DNA of 64,000 nt from Phytoseiulus persimilis (Eukaryota; Arthropoda; Arachnida; Mesostigmata; Phytoseiidae), in the NCBI GenBank assembly GCA_037576195.1, contig CM075102.1, positions 28,454,745 to 28,518,744 of the forward strand. Reading direction: 5' to 3'. Position 1 is the stretch's first letter. Each line of letters starts with the position of its first letter. The position numbers and the translations under genes were made by a program. This document shows, piece after piece, positions 25,151 through 38,630 of this stretch. Under the pieces are notes generated by a model. It saw nothing but the letters and a program-made list of their open reading frames with translations, ran no database searches and was not told where the DNA came from.

Positions 25151-27949
25151 AAAGGGCAAAACAGGGCAAAGCGGAAGAGACGACGACTCCCCGGGAGCTG
25201 AGAAAAAGGAAAGAAAATCGGCGAAAGACGATTCAAAACATATTGAGATCATTCTTTATTCTGCTCCTCTAGCCGCTGAAATCGCGTGTGGTGGAGCACC
25301 AGGAGGAAGGAAGCCCACGCTAGCCTACGGGGCGAATTCACGACCAATTTTCGCTGTAGTCGCATATTGAGAAGACGAAGATAGTTTTGCCGCGAGCGCA
25401 CTCGATTACTCGGACCAGCGAATCAGACCCCCGCTACGGCGATCGAATGAGGCGCGCGCGCAACGGTCGTGCTGATGTCACTCGTTGAGGTGAGGAACCG
25501 AAGCCGCCGCCGAAGGAAACCTCGAGTTCGGCCACCTCGAGGATTGCATTTCCGTATTTACGCCGAGAGTTCGCGCATGTGCTCAGTCCGTTTTCAGCGG
25601 CTCCGCCCAGCGTCCAAACTGAAGACATCTTCATGGGGGATGAGTCGAGGAATGCGGACGAGATATCGCGGAATCGTAGAGAAGGTCGGAAAGCGATGGA
25701 GCCACGTGGCACACACATGAAGCCGGACAAACTGAGAGCACGGCGCAACGAGCGACCAACCGAAAAAGCAGGAAAAAACTGTTGTTCAAACAAGCATGTA
25801 GTTCTTGGCATAGTTTGAGGCTGAGCGCACGGACATGATGGATGGCCTCCGAGACCCCGCAGTAGCGGCGAGAGCCGAGCCAGCAAGAAAAGGAGAAAGT
25901 CAGTCGGTTGCTCGCTCGGCCGCCTGTCTGCCTCCTGGCTAGCCTGGCTGCAGCGCGAGCTCGGCGGAAAGTCGGTTGCATACACGGGAGAAGGCCCGCT
26001 AGAGAGGGAGCGGGCGGCCAGCGAGATTGAGCCGCGTCCCCCAAAACTTGATCATATGCACATTACAAGAAAAAGCCATCCAGCTTCCACGATCGAAACG
26101 CATGCGCCGGGAGCCACCGAAGCGAAATCGAAAAATGAGCCGCGGAAGGACGAGTGGACCTCCTCAATGACGCTGTCAGTCGCTGTGAGAGCATACTCCG
26201 AGAACGTCGTCGTCGTCCTCCTCCTTCGCATGATGGATATCCAAAACATCATCGGGAGGACTGGACGTCGGTATCTCAGGAGAATAATTGTTTGAGAGAT
26301 GGTTCTTCCGGGACTCCGTTGAACGGAGGGACACAATTCAGTTGAGCTCCTCAGTGAAATCCTCAGAGCATCCCCCTCCCCTGAACTCGGTGTTGCAGTC
26401 GTGTTGCTCTCGCACTTCTCCGAGTTGAACCCTCCGTGGCATGAGAAGAAGCACTTCCGGAGAGCGGACAACCGCGGAGAACTACTTTCACTCGTCCCAC
26501 AAGACTCAATAATTCAAAAGCGCCGCGGGATCGGCCGATTTTTAGTATCGAATCGCCCCACGGTATCGACGAAGCCGCCTCAGCCCCGAGCCACGCTGTC
26601 CTCCGGTTTGAGCGCAACCGAAATCGTGTCGCGCGGAATTTCCCGGGTCAACGCCTCAGTTTGGCGGAGTGAAAAATGGAATCGGTGAGGGAGAGTGCCG
26701 GAGAGTTTGTACTGTGGACGGTCGAGAGAGATGAGCGACAAGAAGCTGACGAAGTAGCTGTGGGAGAAGTGCCTGCCTTGCTCCTGCCTGTGCCGCCGCG
26801 TGTGTGAGAGCAACGCTTTCAAAAGGAAGCCGGTCGAGTGAAAGCAGAAGGGTTAATATGCTGCTGCTGCTGCCGCCGCCGCCGCCGCCACCACCGCCGC
26901 TATTATTACTACACACTGACCGATCCATCAAAGTCAGCTAGCAAACAGCCAGCCGAGCAGGCAACCCCCACGACGAGATGACTAAACCAACCGGTCGACA
27001 CACGCACCGACCGAGACAATCGTTGGATCATTCGAATTTTCCGCGAAGCGCCTGCGACAATCCTCGAATGAAGACCTCTCGAGTAGTGCATCGCCAGTAT
27101 GAGTAAAATCGTTTATTTGTCTTTCAGTGTCTCCCGTCACATCAATAGCGAGGATTTCGTCGAGCACAGGAAGGTGAGAACATTGCGAACACCGTTGAGC
27201 ACACGCTCTCGCCATTGGGCAAGGCGTCTGGAATGGAATCGCAACCCCAAGGGTACTCCTGAGCCAATTGGGCCTGGGCCTAGGCTCAGGAAAACTCGGA
27301 TGTCCAGAAAATCTCCAGGTTTCAGAGAGACATCGAACGGGATCCCCGAAAGCCTCACTCCGGACCCATCCCGATGTGATGAGCACCGCGATGAAGATGA
27401 GCCGCACTTTTGACCAACTGTGAAACTTTCGGGGAGAAGGGAACGAAACGAGTCGAGGCGACAGGGCAATGGCTCCCTGAGGTTTCGGCAGCTCATAGAT
27501 CCAGGGGCATCGTACAGCCGGCTGGAAGGGGTCCGGGGAGGGGGTTTGGAACTGAGTCAACGGTCGAGCTGGTAAGCAAGGAGCTCAGCGTTCGTGAGGG
27601 ATAGCGAGGATCTGGCATCGGCCGGCTGCCCAGAAGCAGAAGAAGGAAAGAAGAGATCTGAGTCACTGATGAGCTAATTTCTCTTTGATGCGACGATCCA
27701 TCACTGTCTCAGACTGAGGCTGCTCTCGCCATCCAGCGATCTAGCAAGCTGGCCGACCGGCCCTCCTGCCTTCGAGCAAGCCATCTAGCGATCAGCTTGC
27801 ACTGCGATCTACCCACGGATTCCCCACAATTTCCCCCAGCCCCGAGATTAAGCCCGGCGGGAGCGGCGCCATCAGACAACTGGAAACGAACGATGAGTCC
27901 GGCGAGCACGTATCGTCAATTGACGACGTTTCCTTCGAGAACGCTTCCT

Positions 27950-27962
27950 CCCCCCCCCCCCC
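27950..27962. repeat. C13 homopolymer
   Basis: Thirteen consecutive C inside a pyrimidine-rich stretch. Confidence 0.9.
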
Positions 27963-28016
27963 TTCCCCACTCCCAGTCAGCATCTTCTCACCCTCGGGAA
28001 ATGGCAGAAAAAGGCT

Positions 28017-28034
28017 AATCCGATGAGTCGGATT
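28017..28034. repeat. Short perfect hairpin
   Basis: A 7-bp stem (AATCCGA/TCGGATT) with a TGAG loop. No T run follows, so it does not look like a terminator of RNA polymerase III. Probably incidental. Confidence 0.5.
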
Positions 28035-28730
28035 CAATGCGATGCTCGGCCGCTTACGACTCGCTTTCCACCCGCTCGCAACCCGATTCTCACCGGGAGC
28101 AGGAAATACCCGGGAGCTCTTCTTTCTTCTCCCCGCTGATGGCGGTCGTCATCGACGCCACCCGAACAAATCCGCAACTCAACGAGCTGAACCGATAGCG
28201 CGATTTGCCGCCGCGATTCGATTCTCTGGACGTAAGAGCTCGGAGAAAACCTGCTGCTAACCGCGGGTTGTCACTACAAGCCCGCAATCCAGTGTCGCCG
28301 TTTGCACCAGAGGTCGTGTCTCGTTTCTGAGTACATATTCCCGACTATTGTTCGTGGACGACATGTTGACATTGTTCAGTGTGCTCTTCCCCGACGGCCC
28401 ACAACGTTTTTCGTTGACGCACGAATCCGAGAGCCCGTTCGACAGGGTTCAAATTGTGTTGGTTGCGGCGAATCGCCCTTCAAGAGTGGATGGTGATTGA
28501 CTTGAAAGGTTGGTGCCACTTCCGAGGCTAAAACGGTGACTGAACTGGGTGAGCTCAGGGGACGGAAGAGGGACGCGTGGAGGGGAGCGCGGGGTAAGAA
28601 AGGAAAAGGGACCGGGGAGACAACGGGGGCCGAGTGAGCGACGACGAACCGGAGGGGAAGATGAGGAAATGAGAGTGAGGGGGATGATGGACGACCTTTT
28701 GGATGAGAGCAGCGTCAGTAGTGGCAGCAG

Positions 28731-28778
28731 TCGTCGTCGTCGTCGTGGTGGTGGTGGCGGCGGCGGCGGCGGCGGCCG
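28731..28778. repeat. Compound (TCG)(TGG)(CGG) trinucleotide repeat
   Basis: TCG units grade into GGT and then GGC units, 48 bp in total. Confidence 0.85.
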
Positions 28779-30493
28779 TGGTAGAGTGGGGAGAACTTAG
28801 AGAGGAGACGAACAGAAACGGGCAAGGGGCGCGGATATCTTGATAGATGACTGTATACTGCATCTGATGTGCATGTGTCTCCGATGGCTTCCGCTTTTTA
28901 CAGCGGCGGCGGCTGCCAACAGTGCGGCCGTCACCGCGAACCCAACAACGTACAACAAGATGCAGAAGAGCGACATACAGCGAAAGCAACTCACAACGTG
29001 CAACGTCGTGTCGCGACAACAACTCGCCGAGCAGACACTCGGATATCGGATCGAGAATCCGCTGCGGAGGGATTTCCAGCGGCGAGAATTCGAATCCGGG
29101 ACTCTGGAGTATGCGAAGCCCCGAACCCGCCCGGAGGTTCCCGCGGCGGACGCCATCGTCAATAATTTGACCTAATGACAGGCTTTGTTTCCCTGGTCCT
29201 CTCATATTTTAGCGGCATCGCTCGTGAACCCGGCTGCAAAAGGCAAATTTTAATGAGGGCTCGGATTTCAACGTTGGCGCCCCAATCCCTCAACGTGCCT
29301 ACCAGCTCGGCGTGTTCGAGCTCACTTGAGTTAGCCGCTCCCGCAGCCGCTGCTGCCGCTCATGGGGCTGCTTCGGACGAGCTCGGGGAAGGCTTCCAGC
29401 AGCCTCGAAAAGCCCCGACTGCAGAAGCAACCGGTTGAGGAAGAGGAGCGCGTCGAGGAAGAGCTGGAGCGCTCAGGAGAGCCTCACGTTTCACAAACAC
29501 TTTACAGCGGTTTCGGAAACTCGACGCCGGCCGACAAGCAGGACGCCAGGAGAAGATGCGGGAATCCTAAGCGCCGCGCCGCTCAGGAGTCGTTTCCACG
29601 GAGCGGATCCTCCGGCGGCACACGGAGCCACTTGATACATAGCAGCTCATTTTAATGATGCTTTAAAGTCATTTGTAATCCGAGCAGACATCGCTCCAGC
29701 CCCGGCCTCGACCGGGGCTCGAGCTCGGAACGTTTCGGCGACCCGTCAAACGGCTGCGAAGACGATCCCGCAGTGGTTCCTCACAGAGAAGCGATCACCT
29801 GTTGAGGCATCGAAGCGACAGACCGTCCGAGATTTCTGCGTGCACTGCGAACGGAGCAACGGCTCTGGATTCTCGTCGAAACGCTCTATCGAGGCCGAAC
29901 CCAGGGCACGGTTCCGGGAAAGGAACGATTGACGGAGTCTAACCGTGTCGTGCCTCGTTCCTTGTGCTTCTGTGAACCTATCGGTGGTTGCAGGGCGGGG
30001 ATGTACGATCGCGGGGATGAATTAAGGGAATGCCGGGGACGAGGCGCTTTAATGAAAAATGTTTAATTGATCCGTGCTGGCGTGACGCCGCATTCTGTTG
30101 TGCTGTGCCCGCCCTCGTTTTGCTTTTCCCCGATTCAACCCGCAGGCTGACCCGACGGGTTAAATTCGGTTTGCCCCCTTCCTCTCAATCATTACGCCGC
30201 TCGAAACGATCCGAAATTTCCGTTGGGGTTGAGATTGGCGACGCTGCTCCCTCCGACTCCTCTTTTCCCCGGGCTGCGAGGTTCCTCTCGCGTCGAGCCC
30301 TCTCGGTCGTGTGTTCCACATGTGTTCAGTTGTAACACTAGCGATGCTCGTGATCGATTCGCTGAACGGCGTTGCAACGATGAGTTCCCTCGCGCTCCTC
30401 GAGGACAGGACTGCGACTCCGAAGTTTGACGTGCGGACACGTTGGAAGTCCGAAGGAAGAAAGATCTTCGGCGTAACAGTAAGCGACCAGCTG

Positions 30494-30524
30494 GCCGGTC
30501 GGTCGGTCGGTCGGTCGGTCGGCC
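30494..30524. repeat. (GGTC)n tetranucleotide repeat
   Basis: About seven GGTC units. A short GAAC run follows at about 30680. Confidence 0.85.
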
Positions 30525-31257
30525 GGCTTGGCCGAAGTTGGAAATTGCCCTGATCAACAATTCACGATCGGTGAGCGCGGAAGACTCTGGGCGAGTCCGG
30601 CGGTGGTAAAGCGAGTGGAATACGGGTCCTGCAATTTCCCGCTCGCGGCTTGCCCGTTGGTTGGCTTCCACCAAAACTGCGAACGAACGAACGAACGACG
30701 GGTGGGCGAGTAGTTTGGCCATCAGCAGCAACATCAGCACTCACTAACTCGCGGTGCGGGCAGCGGCGTACTGATGCAGGGCGCCGAATAGATGGGTAAC
30801 GCTTCTTCTTCCTCTCCGCCCGCGTAATCTGTATGCAAAAATGTCAACATCATCCTCCGTTCTTCCCCCCGCATTCGCCCACCCGACTCGACCGCGGCTG
30901 GTGCCGTCACTCCGACTCCACTAACCGGTCGGCCAACCGAGCGGCCGGAGCACCGTTCCCTGGCAAGCAAACACCGAGCCATCGGGTCGTGGAGCCCTCA
31001 GCAGCGCATCAGCCCCAACGAGTGAGCAATCTCAAACGGTATGCGAACGGTCACCAGCATCCGTCCGCCTCTGGCTTCTGGACGATGGTGCCAGGGGTTG
31101 GTCGCGACCCCAGGCTGCGGCCGCCGGCGGCTTCGACGAGAGTATTTTGATCAGAGCGTCACCCAGCAGAAGGATAGAGTTGAAATCTTGTGATGAGCTG
31201 GGTCACGTCTGTGCATCTCCTCACAACGGCCTGCCGGCTCTGAATCCACTTCGTTGA

Positions 31258-31287
31258 GCCGAGCGAGCGAGCGAGCGACCGACCGAC
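31258..31287. repeat. (GAGC)n passing into (GACC)n
   Basis: About four GAGC units followed by GACC units. Confidence 0.8.
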
Positions 31288-33940
31288 TGGCCTGCCCGCC
31301 GTCGGGAAGAGCTTCTCTTCGCCGTCTAATTACCATTGCTAATCCCATAGTGCAGAAGCATTGGTGACACCACCCTATCTCTGAGCGAGCGCGCGAGTCT
31401 GCGTGTCCGTGCGTGCGTCTGTGCGTGCCTGTGCGTGTATTTAAGTGAGCGAGCGCTCGTGTGTGTGTGTATGAGCGAGACAGGAAGAGACAGACAAGCG
31501 CACGCCTTTTGAAAAGTTGTTATTTGCTCTGCTCTCCAACTGATGCTCCAGTGCATTGATCATCGCCATCAGCAGCAGCAGCAGCATCCTCATCATCACC
31601 GTCATAGGCGTAGTCCTGGCAGGGGCGGAGGACATGTAGACGCTGCTATGGGGTTTTAATTCGAGAAACACATGCTACAACAGGACCGCCGCTGGGAAGA
31701 CGCAGGGGGAGAGCCTCGAAGCCGCGCTGAGCACCCGTCGCCGCTGTCTCTTGGGAAACTTTTTGTTTGACCACTGTCAACACGGGCCGTCCACCAATCT
31801 TGTCCACCAATTTACACATTCGCGTCAATCGAGAAGCACCGTGGAACAAGGCTCATGAGCGGCAGGACATCCTGAACTTCGGTTCGCAGCCATGTCTCGC
31901 GTTTTTTTCCAAAGGCCCCCGTTTTCGAATACCCCCACGGGAGGCGATCCGACGTCAGATGCGTGGGGAGGGAAGCTGCAGAGGACATTGTATCGCGCGC
32001 GCCCACAATGCTCGAAATCCACACACGATGAGAGGGAAGAGTTGAGTTGCCAGTTAGCTGAGAATCCACACCGTGCGGAGTGACGCGGGAAAATGAACTG
32101 AAAGATCGCAGCCGCCACCGTTGCTGTTCGGGGACGGCGCCCCCCGCCGCCATTGCGAACCACGATGATTGTGGCTATTTGAAATGCACATCAGAACTCT
32201 CGCGAAGCGTCTTTCACTCACGAGCGACATGACCCGAATACGGATAAGGAAGGGATGGGGCGTCATCACCTCTTTCTGAACTCTTTCCGCTGCTTGGTCC
32301 CCGCGAGTCGCCCGCCTGTCTGCCCGTCTGTTCGTCTCGGGCACTAACGCGGGGCGGAACACTCGATAAACTGCCGACGACGACGACGATCGTCAACTCA
32401 CATGTCCGACCCGGACGAAATCGATCGTCTCTCCCGCCCTTATCACCTCATTCCAGGACTCGAGTTTTGAAGATGTCTCGGAGCAAAACGAGATCGGGAA
32501 CCGCGTTTCGGACCCTTGACGACATGCGCCGCCAGGCCAAATATGTGTCTGATCCGCTGCAGCGGTTGAGGGCGGGTGTTGCTGTTCGAGGCTTCCGACC
32601 TGCTGGGGTTTGGTGTTTACGGAGGATTATCGTTCTGCCTGCTCCCTCGCCAACAAGCGTGCTGGCCCGCTAAACATCATCAGCGGCATCCAGGCAGAAA
32701 GGGTTCGGCCCGGAGTTTCCCTCAGCCATTCAGACGGGAGAAGAAACGAGCCGAAGCCTCGGCGCCTGAGACCAAAGATGCATAGTGGAGTTAACGGCGA
32801 AGTCACGTACTTTTACTGCGCGTGTTGAAAACGTGGGCTGACTGGTTTGCCGAAAGACGGACAGACGGCTGCTGGAAATCCTGTTGCCCGCCTCCAGGAA
32901 CGCGACTGGGCAATTGGTCTATTCACGTCCTAATCATTCCCACTGGGCCAACTCGGCAGAGGGACTCGATGTGCAAAGCAGTGCCCTACGTCTCTCCCCT
33001 TTGTTCATTCAGTAGGTCTGCTGCCGCCCCCCCCCCACCCCCTAGTGCCTCTCCTTCACCAGCAAACCCCTCCTTGCTCGGCGCTCCCGGTGTCCATCCC
33101 CTCGTTTCCCAGTTTCTTAGCCTTTGCTTGGCGTTCGTGGATTTGGGGAAAATAAAAAGGGAATGACTCTGGCGGGGAAATGAGGAGGGAACGAGTCTTC
33201 CTCCTTTCCTCCCCACTTTGAAGACGCTTAATTGAACACCCAGGAGGATATCCTGTTCTTCGCTTGCTTCGTTGCTTGCTTGTGCTTGCTTGCTGACTGG
33301 CTGGCGGTCGGTCCGTCTACTGGCTCCTACGTTCGAAAACCCTCGCTAAAACCGAATCAACCGCCCCGAAAAAGGAGAATCCGACCGACAGGCTCCTCAC
33401 CGCAGATCCACGTGTGACTGAAAATCACTCGATGAAGAACCCACGACATGCACACGAAAATATTCTCCGTTCTTCCCCGATGTTCCCTCCGACTCGCCAG
33501 CTTCTCGATCTGAATGTTGCGGTGTGCGAAAGGATCCGTGGTCAAGTTCGAAGAGCCACCTTCGAATCGCATTGACCAACTCAGTTTCCGCGATTTCCGA
33601 ATTCCTCCCGAGTGTGTTTTCGGCATGAGTTTCCACTTCGAGTGGAGTTGTGCGAGCTTCGGAAATGACCGTGGCGTTCGACAACAGTGGTCTTCGCTCA
33701 CGATTCGATCTGTTGTCAATAACACCGCCGTGCAGCTGTTTTGGTTCATGTCGGTTGTGACCACTCGCGGTGGGAGGCCTTCTGGGTTTCGAGTTCTGCT
33801 CTTGAGCCGTTCCGCGATGGGGTTTTGATGACTGCGGAGCTTTATTGCGTGTTCGGTTTCCAGCAATTCAAGCTGGGCGAGTGGTTGCTGCTGCTATCGT
33901 CGCCGAGCATATGAAGACCGCTGCGACTGCAAGTCGGCTC

Positions 33941-34003
33941 GTTATTGTTGTTGTTGTTGACGGTGCTGCTGCTGCTGCAGCTGTTGTTGTTGTTGTTGTT
34001 GTG
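33941..34003. repeat. Compound (GTT)(GCT) trinucleotide repeat
   Basis: GTT units, a GCT block, then a second GTT block. Every reading direction gives a homopolymeric amino-acid run (Val, Ala, Asn, Ser or Thr types), so the short open frames over it are not evidence of a gene. Confidence 0.85.
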
Positions 34004-34322
34004 AAGCCCATCTTTGTTAATGGTGATGCCGTCTGCAGCTGCACCGGGCCGAGAGGATGCATTCGCCGCTGCATTGGCTCGGAAAACATCATACATCGTG
34101 AACTGTGTTGGGTGAAATGAGCCATCGAGACATCAGGACTCGGCCTGCCGACAGGCTCTGTGCTTTCCCGCCATCAGAGACAGCAGGACCGAGGGTTGCA
34201 GGCATACGAAGCGAATATGTGAGAAATTAAGAGAAACGGCGAGGCTTTCCCTGAGTAGCCCCGAATTCGCTGGGGAGAACACTTTCTACTCGTCCTGTTA
34301 GCCGTCCTCTTTCGTCTCCTGG

Positions 34323-34352
34323 CCGCCCGCCCGCCCGCCCGCCTGCCTGCCT
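34323..34352. repeat. (GCCC)n passing into (GCCT)n
   Basis: Four GCCC units followed by three GCCT units. Confidence 0.8.
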
Positions 34353-35775
34353 GCTCGTCCGTTCGCCGGTCTGTTTCGTGTGCTCGCTTTTCCCTCCCCG
34401 TCGTCTAACTGCAGCGTCCCGGGTCGGCGACGCCAACAAGCCGAAACGTATCGGAAACGCAGATGTAGCATCGAATGCGTGTCTCGCCCTCTTCCATGGC
34501 AGGAGACAAACAAGCGAGAAGCGAGCTGTTTAAAATTCCGAATCCCAATCCGGTTTGAACTCCCTCAGCGAAGTTCGCTGTTAGGGAGCACAAAGTCCGT
34601 GAGGGTGGGAACGAACTCGGCTCAGGCTTGGCGGCGGCGGCGGCGGTTCTAACAGTGAAAACCGACCAGACAACGGAAAGTCATAACGACGACAAACGAC
34701 GGGAATCAGATGAACGCCCGTCCCCCCTGGAGATTCGAGCGCTGTGGCGGCGGAACTAACTGACGGCGCGTTGGCTGGGGGTAGTATCACACGCGGCGCA
34801 GCACAGGTTTGTCAAACGCTCCATGAGCAAGGAGTTCGCGAGCAGGTTGTGGCGATAATAGACGTTAATGAGGGCGAAGAAGGATGCTCTCCCTCTCTGC
34901 CTCATTTTCTCTCTTCCACTGGCGGCTGTCGACGCTCAAGGAGATGCAAGAGAAGAGCCTGCCATGACAAATGGAAGCGTCATCATTACGAAAGGGGGGC
35001 GACGACCGGTTCGTCGCCGCCCCGAGTCCTCGCTGGTAGACGGACTCGTGAGGAGCTTCCTCTCCGTTCGTGGTGGAAGCGGAGACGGAGCCCGCGTCGG
35101 GTCGCGTTATCTCACACTAGCAGACCATCGTAGCGCTGGATCGGACGGAGAACGAGACTGCATGGATTGCTTTTTCCCACATGGCTTGTTGACAAACCTC
35201 GCTCTGGATCGGCTCGCTCAATCTGGGATCCCACCGCCGCCGCTACCGCTCTTCAGGTGAACAAATGACCGACTGACTTACAATGAGGTGTTCCTCTCGG
35301 TGAGGTGTTGAGAGCGGTCGGATTCGTTCTTGGAAACAGCTCCCTCCTCCGCGGCTCACTCCCGGTCTCCCCTCTCAACAGTTCTGTGGTTGCGTTCTTG
35401 GAAACCAGACGAGATGGGCAATCGGGGAGTGAATCGAGTTCAAGCCGTGCCTTGCGCAGCCGGCGAGCAAATGAAGCAAACAATGACGTGCCGGATGTGT
35501 CTGTTGATTCCTCGCCGACAGAGCTCCGCGGGAATTCTTCGCAGGTTAAGCTCTGCCAACGACGCAAGAGATTTGGTCCCGGCTCTGAAGGAGCTCGGTG
35601 CGGCCAGAGGCTCCGCTCCGCTTTACCACCCCAGGGATTTCTGAACGGCGGATGAACGAGCGAACGACTACTGGAACCATTATTCCCCACTTTGTCTTGC
35701 GTGGCTCCTCCGTGTTGTCCGCCTTCCCGCGCTGATGTCTATTCTCCGTTCGCTGTGAGGGAGGCCGATGGGCCT

Positions 35776-35793
35776 GCCGGCCGGCCGGCCGGC
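35776..35793. repeat. (GGCC)n palindromic repeat
   Basis: Four GGCC units. The tract is self-complementary at every register and can form a cruciform or hairpin. Confidence 0.8.
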
Positions 35794-38630
35794 GACTTCG
35801 AAAAGTCACGCCAGGCCGAGATTCACAAACTCGGCGCGAGGAAAAGACACTGGCGGTCAACGACGACGACATCTCTGTCGGTGGGAGGAGATAGGAAAGT
35901 TGGTCAGCGCCGAAGTATGCACACAGCAATCTCGGTCTCTGCCTGGACGCGTGAGGCCATCGACGGCGGTCGCGCTGTCCCGAGCGCTTCGAAGGTGGCC
36001 GGCGAGTCATTCAAGAGCAGGCAGCACTTAACTCTGGGGTCGGAGATCGGCTGAGCAAGTTGCCGAGGAGCTCCAGGTATGTAGCAAAGCTCAAGCGGCT
36101 TTTTGTACCCGCCCGGCGACCCCGTGAGCCGGGAACGAGCGAGAGAAAGCTCGGTCTGCACTTCAGACGGGCGCATAGAGAACGGAGTTGGGGAGGGGGG
36201 GAGAGGGCAGGTAGTCTGATGAAGACGGATCGGTGTCGAGAAAGAAGCGCCGGTTTCGGTCTTTTGGTTTTCTTATGAAAAGTTACAATGTTCACGATTG
36301 GCCACACCGAGCGACCGTCCGAGCCAGCCAGCGAGCGGGCGAGAGACGAGGCTCAGACGAAGGCAGAAACAGCACCGCCGGGTGCACATTGCTCCGTTCC
36401 TCTTTGACTGATGACCCGACGCGTTGCAGCTCACATCCTTGGAATGCGAGCTCGAATCCAACTCGCATTATGTTCCGCTTGCGAGTGCTGGATTCAAGGA
36501 GCATCGACTCCCCGCAACTCCTGAGCCCCTGCGAGCGCTAAGGGACGCTTCATCCTTCGCGCCCGGCGTCGAGGAACCGCAAAAGCGGGAAAACCCGGAT
36601 TGAGTGCGCAATTGCTCCGTCGGTTTCCTGTTCTAGGAGTTCCCCGCGTGAGACGACGCACCGGACGAGATCCCGTCCCGCTCTCTGACCTTCTTCGAAC
36701 ACGGGAGAGGGCCGGATTAGGTCCTTGAAGAATCAGGACGTCGATTGACCCGACTCTCGAACTACGGCAGCCCGCCGCCCCGCTGACCTCGAGAGAAACG
36801 GTCGGTCGAGCCCCTGCGCAACGAACGTCGCGGGATCACCCGTCGTTTTCTCCTGCTTGCGGCGTTCAAGTCCTGTCTCCTGTTGATCAATTTACCTCTG
36901 AATGATATATGTGCATACAAAGTACCCTCAGGATACCACAGGTCCCTGGGCTTCCGATCGGCTCCTTTCGAACGCTCGCTCGCTCGCCTCCCGTTCTATC
37001 CACCCGCGCGGGAGTCTCATTTTTCTTTCAAACCCACTACGCCAGGCGCCAACAACGAGAGGAGTGGATGCTGGAGCTTGGCTGCTGCTGCTGCCGCGGC
37101 CTCGTCTCCTCCTGGGAGCGGACGGGAGAAAGCCTGAGGAACAGGATGAGTCGCAGACAGCGAGAGGAGTCCGCGCACCGGGTTGCGCTTCGACTTTACG
37201 CCTGCTGAACTCCGTTTAAGCTTCTGCTTGTCACACGATAAGCTCCTTGCCTTGGTGCCTAGGCCACGACTCCGTGAAGATAACTTGCGTTTGACCAGCG
37301 CGCCGTAGCTTAGCGCGTCTGGCTTGCGTCTGTTTGTTCGCTCGCCGTGCGTGTCGCTTGTTGCTCGCGTGCCCGTTACGGATTCAAGAGCGGCACGGCG
37401 GTGCGCGCGCTCGCGGGAGCCGGCTTAGTCAGTAGAGGAGCATCGGGTCGGCGGGAGCACGGCTGCAACGACATATCGTCGAAGTAGGATGTCGTCGTCG
37501 TTGAGCCGTGCGCTCAGAGGATGCAGACAGCCGGTTGTTGAATATTTACCAAGAGGACACACCGAACTCTAACTCCGGAGTTTTCCGCAAACTCAGTTGG
37601 CTCGGGAGCATAACAACTTTAAATTACGCTGCTCTGTAACCACGGATATTGTTCTAATATTTCACGTTTTCAACTTGTTCTCGAGGATAAGAGCTGCGGT
37701 AGAAGCCGCCTCTGCAGCCGGACGAAGGAGAACTGGGGATCGCACTCGGGGCTCGCGCACCGCAGAACATTCGCGCTGACTTTTATCAACATCGCTACGC
37801 TGTGCGGTTGAGGGGTGTGAGGAACGAAACGAAATCGAAGAAAACAATCAAAATAGCCCAGTAGAACAATTTCCTCCGGCGACTTCTTCTTTCCAAACCT
37901 TCTCCCGACTCGGTCCCAGCCAGGTTTTCCACTTGAGCGAGTGGCTCGCCCGCCCGCCCGCTCGAGGGAAGCCGTGGAACGAGAGCCGTAGGTAGTTTGC
38001 GGTGGATCTCGGAACCAACGAACATACAGAGGGGAACGACCATCTCAGTTGGCATCACAATTGGTTCGCGCATGTGAGGGAACACCAGGGAAAAAGAGCT
38101 TTCTTCCTGCTCGTCCGTGGTAAAATTGAGGCAGTATTAGGGAAGGAGTCTTATTTTTCCTCTGCTCCATCCAACCGGGCTTCCTTCAGGGAATTTCCAG
38201 CAAACCTTAGAGCGGTGACGCGGAGTTTGAGGAACGCACGAGTTGGCCAAGTTAAGAGGAGCTTGTGCGGGAGGAAAGAAGGCCTCCGGGGAACGAAACC
38301 TGTGGCTCCATAGATCATTCTATCGTGAAAGGCTTCAAACAACGACGTTGTGTAGCGCAGACTCGAGCCTGGTGGCAAAGCGTTCCGTAAATCTTGATTT
38401 CAAACTCTGGGCTGGAGCAGCGGGCGGCAGCTCCCGCCTGCGGCCATCAACATGCTCCGGATCCGAGAAGGCTTGCATTAAGCAGCGTTCTTGAGCCCCG
38501 TTGCTGCCACCGTGAACATCGTTGGCAAGAACCGGAGAAACGGCGAGCCGGCTGTGCTCCTTCGTTATCAGTCGTTCGCTCGTCTTTTTCCCGCCTCATG
38601 CTCGCGCGTAAAGTGCGTGCGGCATGTAAT

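Noticed and set aside
24510-25169. 219-codon minus-strand frame
   Set aside because: Dominated by Leu/Pro/Ser/Arg from simple repeats, no ATG-context or domain evidence, and open frames overlap on the other strand.
26982-27560. 192-codon minus-strand frame with a hydrophobic segment
   Set aside because: Starts at TTG, resembles no family, and overlaps two other open frames; no splice signals support it.
28555-29205. Minus-strand frames of 216 and 121 codons, one with a hydrophobic stretch
   Set aside because: The first runs through the compound trinucleotide repeat at 28731-28778 and owes its Ala/Thr runs to it; the second has an opposing open frame and no homology I recognise.
37298-37405. 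tRNA-like segment (GCGCCGTAGCTTAGCGCG start with ACGGCGG further on)
   Set aside because: The A-box resemblance and a nearly complementary acceptor arm are suggestive, but no T-arm stem forms around GGATTCAAG, the anticodon arm is not recognisable and the length is wrong.
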